Source: Pseudomonadota bacterium (GTDB lineage: Bacteria > Pseudomonadota > Gammaproteobacteria > Steroidobacterales > Steroidobacteraceae). Taken from it: a stretch of DNA of 64,000 bases. Under the pieces are notes generated by a model. That model was not told the DNA's origin. It made no database searches and saw only the letters and a program-made list of their open reading frames with translations. The translations under genes and the position numbers were made by a program. Location: positions 1-64,000 of the forward strand of contig JAEWBG010000083.1 of the NCBI GenBank assembly GCA_023391335.1, in the 5' to 3' direction. Positions within the stretch are counted from its first letter, which is position 1, and every line of letters begins with the position of its first letter. Shown here piece by piece: positions 1-7,565 of the stretch.

Positions 1-38
1 GTCGCACCGACCGAACGACAGTGCACGGACGCACTGGC

Positions 39-69
39 TGGACAGTTCCGCAGGGATGCTCGCTATGAT
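39..69 (+). promoter_or_regulatory. candidate promoter of tRNA-Ser
   Basis: A TGGACA hexamer at 39-44 and a TATGAT hexamer at 64-69 resemble sigma-70 -35 and -10 boxes. The 19-base spacer is longer than the optimum of 17. Initiation about seven bases after the -10 would give a leader of roughly 30 nt before the tRNA. This is a pattern match only, and the window edge leaves little upstream context. Confidence 0.35.
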
Positions 70-105
70 GCGATATGCGGCACGACCAACCGCATTCACG
101 TTTTC

Positions 106-197
106 GGAGAGGTGGCCGAGTGGTCGAAGGCGCTGGACTGGAATTCCAGTAACATCTTCACGGGTGTTCCAGGGTTCGAATCCCTGCCTCTCCGCCA
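106..197 (+). tRNA. tRNA-Ser (anticodon GGA)
   Basis: The acceptor stem 106-112 pairs with 187-193, followed by a G discriminator and an encoded CCA at 195-197. The anticodon stem-loop has a CUGGAAU loop, giving anticodon GGA, which reads UCC and UCU serine codons. The long variable arm expected of class II tRNAs is present, and the T arm has the usual GGTTCGAATCC. The last 19 bases are copied downstream in a 163-bp tandem repeat. An open frame on the opposite strand here is a familiar tRNA-antisense artefact and not a gene. Confidence 0.97.
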
Positions 198-547
198 GAA
201 ATGATGAAGCCCTCCATCGGAGGGCTTTTTCATTTCTGCGTTGAGCGGGATGAGAACCGTTCGACAAAATTCGTTCGGACACGAATATTGGACAGCGCTT
301 AGCTGGCGCAACCGCGCGCCGGCCAAGGATGGCAAAGGCGCAATCCCACCCTCTCCGCCAGAAATGACGAAGCCCTCCATCGGACGGTTTTTTCATTTCT
401 GCGTTGAGCGGGATGAGAACCGTTCGACAAAATTCGTTCGGACACGAATTTTGGACAGCGCTTAGCTGGCGCAACCGCACGCCGGCCAAGGATGGCAAAG
501 GCGCAATCCCTGCCTCTCCGAAATGATAAGGGCCTCTATCGGAGGCC
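179..547 (+). repeat. 163-bp tandem repeats derived from the 3' end of tRNA-Ser
   Basis: Two full units (179-341 and 342-504) and a partial third (from 505) recur with a period of exactly 163 bases. Each unit opens with the 19-base tRNA 3' end (exact at 179-197, two mismatches at 342-360, CCA lost in the third). It continues through the terminator hairpin and about 110 bases of non-tRNA sequence. I count about seven differences between units 1 and 2, roughly 96% identity. The arrangement parallels the E. coli tyrT locus, where 178-bp repeats start with the last 19 bp of a tRNA-Tyr gene and yield rtT RNA. Whether an RNA is made here is not visible. This repeat fills most of the gene-free stretch 198-627. 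Confidence 0.9.
207..231 (+). terminator. rho-independent terminator after tRNA-Ser
   Basis: An AGCCCTCC / GGAGGGCT stem with a three-base loop is followed by a run of T. It lies ten bases after the tRNA CCA end. Copy 2 of the repeat carries the same hairpin near 370-393, weakened by a mismatch. The partial third copy has a short GGCCTC/GAGGCC hairpin (531-547) without a T run. The terminator is therefore part of the repeated unit. Confidence 0.85.
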
Positions 548-604
548 ATGTCCGCCATCGGCCCCCGACCTCACTCTCCTCCGTCCACCTACTCCCAAGA
601 GACT

Positions 605-620
605 CTGGCTGGATATACAG
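605..620 (+). promoter_or_regulatory. LexA-like box
   Basis: The sequence has the CTG-N10-CAG layout of gammaproteobacterial LexA boxes. It matches 12 of 16 positions of the CTGTATATATATACAG consensus. The right half-site is perfect and the left half-site carries all four mismatches. It lies eight bases upstream of the ATG chosen for the zinc-ribbon gene. A single imperfect box is weak evidence, and the local LexA specificity is unknown. Confidence 0.35.
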
Positions 621-627
621 TATCCGC

Positions 628-891
628 ATGCCCGCCAAGAGACCCGCCCCACCACACACCCTCGCTTACTTAGGAGAAATCGGGCGAGCCGTGTACAGCG
701 TTTGTGAGCACTGCGGGCACTTCGCGCCGGTGAGCTGCATGAAGCTTGCATCGCGATTTGGTTGGGCGGCGCCCCAGTCGGTCGTCGCTAGCCGGTTGCG
801 CTGTCGTCAGTGCGGAAGGAAGCGCGCGAAACTAACCATCGATCGGCCTGAACGGCGACTCTGTCCCCACTGCAGGCGAGCGTTGCCCTAG
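628..891 (+). CDS. small zinc-ribbon protein of unknown function (87 aa)
   Basis: Three CxxC pairs (CEHC, CRQC and CPHC) suggest one or two zinc-ribbon sites. Between the first two pairs the layout is a hydrophobic TLAYLGEIG-like start, then C-x2-C, a basic helix ending in RFGW, RLRC-x2-C and a strand. This resembles short proteobacterial proteins annotated only as hypothetical. ATG 628 is preferred because it keeps the TLAYLGEIG segment. A GTG at 691 preceded by TAGGAGA at 671-677 would give a 66-residue protein starting just before the first CxxC. The gene ends eight bases before the tadA stop and is convergent with it. Function unknown; zinc binding is inferred from the cysteines. Confidence 0.6.
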   Translation: MPAKRPAPPHTLAYLGEIGRAVYSVCEHCGHFAPVSCMKLASRFGWAAPQSVVASRLRCRQCGRKRAKLTIDRPERRLCPHCRRALP

Positions 892-899
892 CGATTAGA

Positions 900-1415
900 C
901 TATCGACGTCTTTGAAAAAAACCGCGCAACACTGCGCTGCATTCATCCCGCAGTACGCCCTCATCCACTTGCATGCGGTGATTCAATGCGGCGTGTTGCA
1001 CGATGTTGAATACGCTGCCTGCGGCACCGGCGCGCGGGTCCGTCGCGGCAAAGACGAGACGCTTCACACGAGCGTGAACCATCGCGCCGGCACACATCGC
1101 ACACGGCTCTAGGGTTACGTAAAGTGTCGTATCGAGCAGTCGGTAATTCTGTAGAGCGACCGCCGCGGCGCGCATCGCAATCATCTCAGCGTGGGCAGAC
1201 GGGTCGTGCGTGCTGATCGGTCGATTCCAACCTTCGGCGATAATCGACCCGTCTTTGACGATCACGGCCCCGACGGGCACTTCACCGGCCGCTTCGGCTT
1301 CGCGCGCCAGCTCCAATGCACGCGACATGAAGTGCAGATCTTCAGACGTGAAAGCAGGTCGCGCCTGTCCAGTTGGCTCCGTGGTTCCGACGCTCTCCGG
1401 TCCGTCACCCGTCAC
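900..1415 (-). CDS. tadA: tRNA adenosine(34) deaminase TadA
   Basis: This zinc hydrolase converts A34 to inosine in the wobble position of tRNA-Arg(ACG). The cytidine/deoxycytidylate deaminase signature is complete: His75-Ala-Glu77 supplies one zinc ligand and the proton shuttle, and Pro-Cys105-x2-Cys108 supplies the other two ligands. At 171 aa it is close to family length. The start is ambiguous. GTG 1415 has an AGGTG four to five bases upstream but puts 20 low-complexity residues at the N-terminus, encoded by a heptamer repeat. ATG 1328 would remove part of helix 1. It follows guaA by 22 bases and is probably co-transcribed with guaBA. Confidence 0.93.
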   Translation of the reverse strand: MTGDGPESVGTTEPTGQARPAFTSEDLHFMSRALELAREAEAAGEVPVGAVIVKDGSIIAEGWNRPISTHDPSAHAEMIAMRAAAVALQNYRLLDTTLYVTLEPCAMCAGAMVHARVKRLVFAATDPRAGAAGSVFNIVQHAALNHRMQVDEGVLRDECSAVLRGFFQRRR

Positions 1416-1429
1416 TCGTCACCTGTCAC
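1404..1429. repeat. heptamer word tract (CGTCACY-type)
   Basis: GTCAC recurs at 1404, 1411, 1418 and 1425, an exact spacing of seven bases. The tract straddles the proposed tadA start and the tadA-guaA gap. It belongs to the same class of seven-base word tracts as those near 3.1, 7.5, 11.8, 39.6, 40.7 and 54.3 kb. Confidence 0.75.
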
Positions 1430-1437
1430 GTGTTCTC

Positions 1438-3063
1438 TCACTCCCACTCGATCGTCGCGGGCGGCTTGCCCGAGATGTCGTAAACGACTCGCGAAATGCC
1501 GCGCACTTCGTTCGTGATGCGACGAGCAACGAGATCCAAGAATTCGTACGGCAATCGCGACCAATGCGCAGTCATGAAGTCGATCGTTTCGACTGCACGC
1601 AAAGAAATCACGTAGTCATAGCGGCGTCCGTCGCCCATCACAGCGACAGAACGCACCGGCAGAAACACTGCGAAGGCTTGGCTCGTGCGATCGTACAAAT
1701 CGTGGCGACGCAGCTCCTCGATGAAGATGTGATCGGCATGCCGCAACAGATCTGCATATTGGCGCGTCACTTCACCCAAAATTCGGACGCTTAGGCCTGG
1801 ACCAGGAAAAGGATGGCGATACACCATCTCGCGCGGCAATCCGAGCTCGACGCCGAGTTTGCGAACTTCGTCTTTGAAAAGTTCGCGCAGCGGCTCAAGC
1901 AGTTTCAGGTTCATCTTTTCAGGCAAGCCGCCCACGTTGTGATGGCTCTTTATGACGTGCGCCTTGCCCGTCTTCGATCCAGCCGACTCGATGACATCCG
2001 GATAGATGGTCCCCTGCGCAAGGTAACGGATCCCTTTGAGCTTCGCACTTTCCTCTTCGAACACCTCAACGAATAATCTGCCGATGATCTTTCGCTTACG
2101 CTCTGGATCCGTTTCGCCTTGCAGCGCGGCTAAGAAACGGTCTTCGGCATTGACGCGGATCACGCGCACGCCCATGTGCTTCGCGAACGTTTCCATGACT
2201 TGATCGCCTTCGCCGAGTCGCAGCAGACCGTGATCGACGAAGACGCAGGTAAGTTGCTCGCCAATTGCACGATGCAGCAGCGCTGCTACGACCGAAGAAT
2301 CGACGCCGCCCGACAAACCCAAGAGAACTTGATCGTTACCGACTTGCTCGCGTACGCGAGCAATGGAGTCGGTGATGATGTTTCCCGGCAGCCAGCGCGC
2401 TTCGCACGAACAGATCTCACGCACGAACCGCTCGAGAATCTGCGTGCCCTGCAGCGTATGAGTGACTTCCGGATGGAATTGGACGGCGTAGAAACGGCGG
2501 CTTTCATCTGCCATTGCCGCCAGTGGAACCTGCGTGGTGCACGCGACCGCAACGAAACCGGGCGGCAGTTGATCGACTCGATCGCCATGGCTCATCCAGA
2601 CATCGAGCAGCGCGCGACCCTGCGCGTCGGCGTGATCGCGAAAGCCATCCAGCAAACGACAGGGCGCTGTAGCAGTCACTTGCGCATAGCCGAATTCACG
2701 ATGCGAACCCGCGGTCACACGCCCGCCCAGTTGCTGCGCCATCGTCTGCATGCCGTAGCAGATCCCGAGCACCGGGATGCCGAGTTCGAAAACCAATTGC
2801 GGTGCGAGCGGGGGCGACGCGTCGGTCACAGACTCGGGTCCGCCCGAGAGGATGATTCCGCGTGCGCCGAATTCGCGAACGAAATCTTCAGTGACGTCCC
2901 AAGGATGAATCTCGCAATAGACGCCGCTTTCACGCACGCGACGCGCGATGAGCTGCGTGTATTGCGCACCGAAATCGAGAATCAAAACCCGATGCGCGTG
3001 AATGTCGGCCGGATGCAAAAGCTTGGTTGAAACGGAATCGGTCGACGCGGACTGAGCGTTCAA
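1438..3063 (-). CDS. guaA: GMP synthase (glutamine-hydrolysing)
   Basis: GuaA aminates XMP to GMP using glutamine and ATP. The N-terminal class I glutamine amidotransferase domain carries Cys102 (GICYGMQ), His197 and Glu199 as the catalytic triad. The ATP-pyrophosphatase domain begins at the P-loop SGGVDSS (251-257) and is followed by the C-terminal dimerisation domain. The length of 541 aa is about 20 longer than E. coli GuaA because of an N-terminal extension. The start is TTG at 3063, supported by GAGG six bases upstream. The next plausible internal starts are also non-ATG. It lies 100 bases downstream of guaB in the usual guaBA order. Confidence 0.98.
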   Translation of the reverse strand: MNAQSASTDSVSTKLLHPADIHAHRVLILDFGAQYTQLIARRVRESGVYCEIHPWDVTEDFVREFGARGIILSGGPESVTDASPPLAPQLVFELGIPVLGICYGMQTMAQQLGGRVTAGSHREFGYAQVTATAPCRLLDGFRDHADAQGRALLDVWMSHGDRVDQLPPGFVAVACTTQVPLAAMADESRRFYAVQFHPEVTHTLQGTQILERFVREICSCEARWLPGNIITDSIARVREQVGNDQVLLGLSGGVDSSVVAALLHRAIGEQLTCVFVDHGLLRLGEGDQVMETFAKHMGVRVIRVNAEDRFLAALQGETDPERKRKIIGRLFVEVFEEESAKLKGIRYLAQGTIYPDVIESAGSKTGKAHVIKSHHNVGGLPEKMNLKLLEPLRELFKDEVRKLGVELGLPREMVYRHPFPGPGLSVRILGEVTRQYADLLRHADHIFIEELRRHDLYDRTSQAFAVFLPVRSVAVMGDGRRYDYVISLRAVETIDFMTAHWSRLPYEFLDLVARRITNEVRGISRVVYDISGKPPATIEWE

Positions 3064-3083
3064 GAGAAACCTCGATAGGTCGT

Positions 3084-3160
3084 GTTGACGGTTGGCCGTT
3101 GGCGGTCAGAAGCAGCTTGCTGCTTTACTCACAACCGCCAACTCAGAACTCTCAACCGTC
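3084..3160. repeat. inverted heptamer word repeat between guaB and guaA
   Basis: The left arm reads GTTGACG, GTTGGCC, GTTGGCG in register (3084-3104). The right arm reads AACCGCC, AACTCAG, AACTCTC, AACCGTC (3133-3160), close to the reverse complement. The arms could form an imperfect hairpin in the guaB-guaA transcript. Seven-base spacing is kept across both arms. Confidence 0.7.
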
Positions 3161-3163
3161 CAA

Positions 3164-4630
3164 TCATCTGACTCGGTAGTTCGGAGCTTCTTTAGTAATC
3201 GTGACGTCGTGGACGTGGCTTTCGCGCACGCCGGCGTTCGTAATGCGAACGAATGATGGGCGAGTTCGCAGCTCTTCGATGGTACGGCTTCCGGTGTAGC
3301 CCATCGATGCACGCAAGCCACCGGCGAGTTGATGCAGGATGGTGACCAGCGACCCCTTGTAAGGCACGCGACCTTCGACACCTTCTGGAACGAGCTTCTC
3401 GAGTTCCTCAGTCGCATCTTGGAAATAGCGATCTTTGGATCCGTGAGCTTGGGCCATTGCACCCAACGAACCCATGCCGCGATACGATTTGTACGACGCG
3501 CCTTGATACAACTCGACTTCGCCCGGCGATTCCTCAGTACCAGCGAACAATCCGCCGATCATCACAGCGTGTGCACCTGCGACCAGCGCCTTGGCGATAT
3601 CGCCGGAGAAGCGAATGCCGCCGTCCGCAATCAACGGGACGCCCGTTCCTTTCAACGCAGCAGCAACATTCGCAACTGCAGTAATCTGCGGCACGCCCAC
3701 GCCAGCTACTACACGAGTCGTGCAAATCGATCCTGGACCGATGCCGACTTTCACGCCATCTGCGCCTGCTTCCACCAATGCCTTTGCTGCTTCGGCAGTC
3801 ACGATGTTGCCGCCGATGATCTGCTGATCCGACCACGTCGTTTTGATCTTCCTGATCATTTGCAGCACATTGTTGGAGTGCCCGTGCGCCGTATCGACAA
3901 CGATTACATCGGCACCGACTTCCCGCAGCGCTTCAACTCGCTTGAGCGTGTCGGCGCCGGTACCGACCGCTGCGCCTACGCGCAATGCACCACGCTGATC
4001 TTTTGAAGCACGAGGGAATTCGGTGGCCTTCTGGAAATCCTTGACCGTGATCATGCCCTTCAAGTTGAAGTTCTGATCGACGACGAGCACCTTCTCGATG
4101 CGGTGGCGATGAAGGAGCGCGAGCACTTCGTCTTTCGGTGCGTTTTCGCGGACCGTGATCAACCGTTCTTGGGGCGTCATCACCGTGGAGACTGGCGAGT
4201 CCAGCTTGGTTTCGAAACGCAAGTCGCGATGCGTGACGATCCCGACCGCCTTGGTGCCGACGACAACTGGCACCCCGGAGATGTTTTTCGCGCGCGTGAG
4301 CTCGAGAACTTCGCGGATCGTCTTGTCGGGAGTGATCGTGATCGGATCGTGGATCACACCGCTTTCGAACTTCTTGACCCGGGCGACTTCACGCGCCTGG
4401 GCTTCGACGCTCATGTTCTTGTGAATGATGCCCATGCCGCCTTCTTGGGCGATCGTGATCGCCAGACGGGCCTCTGTGACCGTGTCCATGGCAGCGGACA
4501 CGACGGGCAAGTTGAGCCGAATGTTGCGAGTAATCTGGGTGCTCAGATCTGCATCGCGCGGCAAGAAGTCGGAGAATGCCGGGACCAGGAGCACGTCATC
4601 GAAGGTGAGTGCTTCCTCGAGAATTCGCAT
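3164..4630 (-). CDS. guaB: inosine-5'-monophosphate dehydrogenase
   Basis: GuaB oxidises IMP to XMP with NAD+, the committed step of guanine nucleotide synthesis. The start at ATG 4630 gives 488 aa, the usual length, opening with the conserved TFDDVLL. The longer open frame to 4807 runs through repeat DNA and is not supported. A CBS-domain pair occupies about 95-205 inside the TIM barrel. The catalytic loop GPGSICTTR contains Cys303, preceded by the DTAHGHS nucleotide-binding segment near 246-252. A 19-bp tandem repeat lies 60-90 bases upstream and could be a control site. guaA and tadA follow. Confidence 0.98.
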   Translation of the reverse strand: MRILEEALTFDDVLLVPAFSDFLPRDADLSTQITRNIRLNLPVVSAAMDTVTEARLAITIAQEGGMGIIHKNMSVEAQAREVARVKKFESGVIHDPITITPDKTIREVLELTRAKNISGVPVVVGTKAVGIVTHRDLRFETKLDSPVSTVMTPQERLITVRENAPKDEVLALLHRHRIEKVLVVDQNFNLKGMITVKDFQKATEFPRASKDQRGALRVGAAVGTGADTLKRVEALREVGADVIVVDTAHGHSNNVLQMIRKIKTTWSDQQIIGGNIVTAEAAKALVEAGADGVKVGIGPGSICTTRVVAGVGVPQITAVANVAAALKGTGVPLIADGGIRFSGDIAKALVAGAHAVMIGGLFAGTEESPGEVELYQGASYKSYRGMGSLGAMAQAHGSKDRYFQDATEELEKLVPEGVEGRVPYKGSLVTILHQLAGGLRASMGYTGSRTIEELRTRPSFVRITNAGVRESHVHDVTITKEAPNYRVR

Positions 4631-4689
4631 GGTTGGGCCGCCACGGTTATCGATGAAAGCGCGCCATTGTACGCGGCACCTTATATATC

Positions 4690-4727
4690 TGTATATAGCA
4701 ACGAGTCTTGTATATAGCGACGACTCG
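4690..4727. promoter_or_regulatory. AT-rich 19-bp tandem repeat upstream of guaB
   Basis: TGTATATAGC occurs at 4690-4699 and again at 4709-4718, 19 bases apart. The flanking bases are also similar, making two adjacent 19-mers with a few mismatches. The repeat lies 60-97 bases upstream of the guaB start, near two helical turns of spacing. It is AT-rich in a GC-rich region, so it may be part of the promoter or a tandem operator. No known regulator motif was recognised. Confidence 0.4.
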
Positions 4728-5010
4728 GACGTCCTGTCACGAGTGTCGCTGCTCGGTTCAAAAGACGCGACTTTTGCCCCTCGCTCGCCACCTTCGGCGG
4801 CGGGCACATCCGTGTGCCTGAATTAGCACAAGCGACGACTCGGACGTCTGATGTACATGGATGTACGAATGCCGCGGGAGACATGGATGCCGAGAGCGGC
4901 GGATGTGGAATGGATGTACGAATGCCGCGGGAGGCATGGATGCCGGGAGCGGCCTGTCACGAGCGTCGCTGCTCGGATCAAAAGGCGTGACTTCTGCCCC
5001 GCGCGAGCGA
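4717..5010. repeat. mosaic of nested direct repeats between guaB and xseA
   Basis: Three overlapping repeat pairs fill the spacer. GCGACGACTCGGACGTC occurs at 4717-4733 and 4832-4848. A longer segment of about 58 bases starting CCTGTCACGAG occurs at 4733 and, with changes, at 4953. A 43-base segment around ATGTACGAATGCCGCGGGAG occurs at 4858-4900 and 4911-4953. The palindromic core GTACAT-GG-ATGTAC is at 4853-4866. The rest of the gene-free stretch 4631-5100 holds the AT-rich tandem repeat and no convincing gene. The open frames crossing it are repeat-encoded and not conserved-looking. Confidence 0.8.
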
Positions 5011-5100
5011 CGGCGCACGAAAGTGCCGCCTGGATCGCCTGGATGTGTGGGCAGTTCACAACCTGTTGTCACTGGCCGCTTCGCGGTAGCCTTGCGGGTT

Positions 5101-6513
5101 ATGTCGTCCGACTTCGATTTTGGCTTCGCGCCCAACCCCGCACCCGCTGAGAATGGCCGCGATGTCTACACGCCAACGCGCCTGAATCGGGAAGCGCGCA
5201 CGCTACTTGAGCGCGGCTTGCCTTCGTTGTGGCTGGAAGGTGAGATTTCCAATTTCTCGCGGCCCTCTTCCGGCCATTGGTACTTCTCGCTCAAGGATGA
5301 AGGTGCCCAGCTTCGCTGCGCCATGTTTCGCCAGCGCAATCTGCTCGCGAAGTTCAAGCCTCAGGATGGCCTGCATGTGCAAGCGCGCGGCCGAGTCAGC
5401 TTGTACGAGCCGCGAGGCGACTACCAGTTCATCGTGGACTTCATCGAAGAGGCCGGGGAAGGTGCCCTCCGCCGCAAGTTCGAATTGCTCAAGAACCGGC
5501 TGGCTGCTGAAGGTCTCTTTGCAGCCGAACGCAAAAAGACGCTTCCGCGGCTGCCAAAGCGAATCGGTGTGATCACTTCACCGACGGGCGCAGCGATTCG
5601 CGACGTGCTGCATATCCTGCGGCGGCGCTTTTGTACGATTCCGGTCTTGATCTATCCCGTTCCCGTTCAGGGCGCGAGTGCTGCCACCCAGATCGCGGCG
5701 ATGATCCGCTTGGCCTCCCAGCGTGCCGAGTGCGACGTCTTGATCCTCGCACGGGGCGGCGGATCGCTCGAAGATCTGTGGTCATTCAATGAGGAAGTGG
5801 TGGCACGGGCGATTTTCGATTGCGAGATTCCTATCGTCAGCGGTATCGGCCACGAAGTGGACTTCACGATTGCCGACTTCGTTGCCGACGTGCGCGCTCC
5901 AACACCCTCGGGGGCAGCGGAAATCGTCGCACCGGATTGCAACGAATGGAGCCGAGCGCTGTCTGGATTGGGCCGGCGTTTGCAGCACGGAATGGAACGC
6001 CGCGTGGCGAACGCCGCACAGCGCGTCGCCTGGCTGGAGCGCAGGCTGGGACAACTCCATCCCGGCGTACAGCTCCGGCAGCACGCGCAGCGCTTGGATG
6101 AACTCGAACAGCGGATGCTTCGCACCATCGCACATCAACTCTCGCAACGACGAGCTCTGGTCGCTCAGCTCGGAGCCCATTTGCGCCAACATTCGCCGGC
6201 GTTGATGGTCGCATCGGGTTATCGTCGGCTGGAGAGCGCATCAACTGTGCTGCGTAGCGCGATGTCACACGGACTACAGCGCTGGCGTCATCGATTGAAC
6301 GTGGCTGCCGGCACGCTCGATGTCGTAAGCCCACTGCGAACGTTGCAGCGAGGTTACGCAATCGTCACCGCACGCGAGCACGTGATCGTCGATGCTGCAT
6401 CGGTGCAACCTGGCGACCGAATCCTAGCGCGACTCGCACGAGGCTTGGTCGAGGCAACTGTTGATCGCACTGTCGCTGAAGACCCATCGAAGAATCCATC
6501 CGATATCCAATGA
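5101..6513 (+). CDS. xseA: exodeoxyribonuclease VII large subunit
   Basis: XseA is the catalytic subunit of exonuclease VII, which degrades single-stranded DNA in both directions. ATG 5101 gives 470 aa with the family pattern: an N-terminal OB-fold (LWLEGEISNFSR, SGHWYFSLKD) followed by the XseA nuclease domain. That domain contains RIGVITSPTGAAIRD, LARGGGSLEDLW, and GIGHEVDFTIADFVADVRAPTPS. The C-terminal third is Arg/Gln-rich and probably coiled coil. An upstream extension to 4861 is repeat DNA and is rejected. xseB is not adjacent. The stop overlaps the next ATG by four bases, so the downstream peptidase is translationally coupled. Confidence 0.97.
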   Translation: MSSDFDFGFAPNPAPAENGRDVYTPTRLNREARTLLERGLPSLWLEGEISNFSRPSSGHWYFSLKDEGAQLRCAMFRQRNLLAKFKPQDGLHVQARGRVSLYEPRGDYQFIVDFIEEAGEGALRRKFELLKNRLAAEGLFAAERKKTLPRLPKRIGVITSPTGAAIRDVLHILRRRFCTIPVLIYPVPVQGASAATQIAAMIRLASQRAECDVLILARGGGSLEDLWSFNEEVVARAIFDCEIPIVSGIGHEVDFTIADFVADVRAPTPSGAAEIVAPDCNEWSRALSGLGRRLQHGMERRVANAAQRVAWLERRLGQLHPGVQLRQHAQRLDELEQRMLRTIAHQLSQRRALVAQLGAHLRQHSPALMVASGYRRLESASTVLRSAMSHGLQRWRHRLNVAAGTLDVVSPLRTLQRGYAIVTAREHVIVDAASVQPGDRILARLARGLVEATVDRTVAEDPSKNPSDIQ

Positions 6514-7391
6514 ACTTTCTTGTACGAACGATCGCTGCGCTGCTCCTTGGAGCGCTCGCGCTCCAGAGCAATGCCGCCCAAGCGACACTCGATCTCCCAC
6601 GCGAAAGCCGCGTCCCCGGCGGGATCGCCTTCATCGATTTGGCGGCGAGTGCAATTCCGCCGCACGTGGAATTCGAAGGCCGCCAGTGCGCTGTGATCAA
6701 ACGCGGCAACCATTGGGCGGCAATCGTCGGCATTCCGCTCGCTACGAAACCCGGGGCGCAGAAGATCCTCGTGCAGTCGCAACACGGCACGACCGAAGTG
6801 CCGTTTCAGGTCAAGAGCAAGAAATACCGCACTCAGTATTTAACGATTAAGGATCAGCGCAAAGTCGAGCCGAATGCTGAAGATCTCAAGCGCATTCAAG
6901 CTGAGACAGCCAGATCCGACGCCGCGCTCTCGCGCTTCACCGCGGAAGAATCCGCTCAGTTTGGATTGCAGCCGCCTATCCAAGGCGTGCGCTCCGACTC
7001 ATTTGGTTCGCGACGTTTCTTCAACGGTCAACCGCGCAATCCCCACACCGGCATGGACATCGCAGCACCTCGCGGGACGCCCATTCACGCGCCTGCCGCC
7101 GGGAAAGTGGTCGAAGCAGGCGAGTTCTTTTTTAACGGCAATACGCTGTATATCGATCACGGCAATGGCCTCGTCACAATGTACTGTCACCTCGATACCG
7201 TGGCCGTGAAAGCGGGCGACACCGTGAATGCAGGACAATTGCTAGGCACCGTCGGGTCAACAGGCCGCGTGACCGGACCGCATCTTCATTGGGGAATCGC
7301 ACTCAATCGCGCGATGGTCGATCCGGCGTTGTTCTTAGAGTCGCGCGAGACGCAAAAAGGCAAACAGGAAAAGAGCAAGGTCGGTGGTTAG
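6510..7391 (+). CDS. secreted M23-family (LytM-type) peptidase
   Basis: This is a zinc metallopeptidase-fold protein probably acting on peptidoglycan cross-links in the periplasm. Residues 1-25 form a signal peptide. An N-terminal beta domain of about 80-100 residues is followed by a lysine- and glutamate-rich linker. The C-terminal LytM domain retains His179-x3-Asp183 (HTGMD) and His258-x-His260 (HLH), the ligand set expected of an active enzyme. It overlaps xseA by ATGA. Both the pairing and the start are well supported. The exact substrate and any activator partner are unknown. Confidence 0.93.
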   Translation: MNFLVRTIAALLLGALALQSNAAQATLDLPRESRVPGGIAFIDLAASAIPPHVEFEGRQCAVIKRGNHWAAIVGIPLATKPGAQKILVQSQHGTTEVPFQVKSKKYRTQYLTIKDQRKVEPNAEDLKRIQAETARSDAALSRFTAEESAQFGLQPPIQGVRSDSFGSRRFFNGQPRNPHTGMDIAAPRGTPIHAPAAGKVVEAGEFFFNGNTLYIDHGNGLVTMYCHLDTVAVKAGDTVNAGQLLGTVGSTGRVTGPHLHWGIALNRAMVDPALFLESRETQKGKQEKSKVGG

Positions 7392-7476
7392 AGGAAGTTC
7401 TGAGTTGACCCTTGTGGATTGACAGTTCGGCGTGAGAGTTGGGCGTTGACAGCTGGGAGTCAGAGCGGTCGTCTCA

Positions 7477-7565
7477 CGAACCCCGAACCCCGAACCCCGA
7501 TCCACGGCTCACGATCGCCGTTTCCCTATTCCCTATTCCGTATTCCCTATTCCCCATTCTCTACT
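7477..7565. repeat. heptamer word tracts (CGAACCC and CCCTATT)
   Basis: CGAACCC-type words recur at 7477, 7484, 7491 and 7498. CCCTATT-type words recur at 7524, 7531, 7538, 7545 and 7552. Spacing is seven bases in both. The tract fills the gap between the convergent M23 peptidase and bioD genes and runs into the bioD stop. The left flank 7400-7470 has looser GTTGAC/AGTTGGG words with a similar rhythm. Confidence 0.8.

Noticed and set aside
96..380. 94-aa open frame antisense to tRNA-Ser (GRDSNPGTP-type peptide)
   Set aside because: Frames antisense to class II tRNAs commonly give this RGRDSNPG-like peptide; it is an annotation artefact and spans repeat DNA.
241..465. 74-aa open frame inside the tRNA-Ser repeats
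   Set aside because: It simply reads through both repeat copies, and the repeated peptide is a consequence of the DNA repeat. The E. coli tyrT repeats have a reported small protein, but nothing here supports translation.
4758..5135. Open frames across the guaB-xseA spacer on both strands
   Set aside because: All are encoded by the nested repeats; family comparison places the real starts of guaB and xseA at 4630 and 5101.
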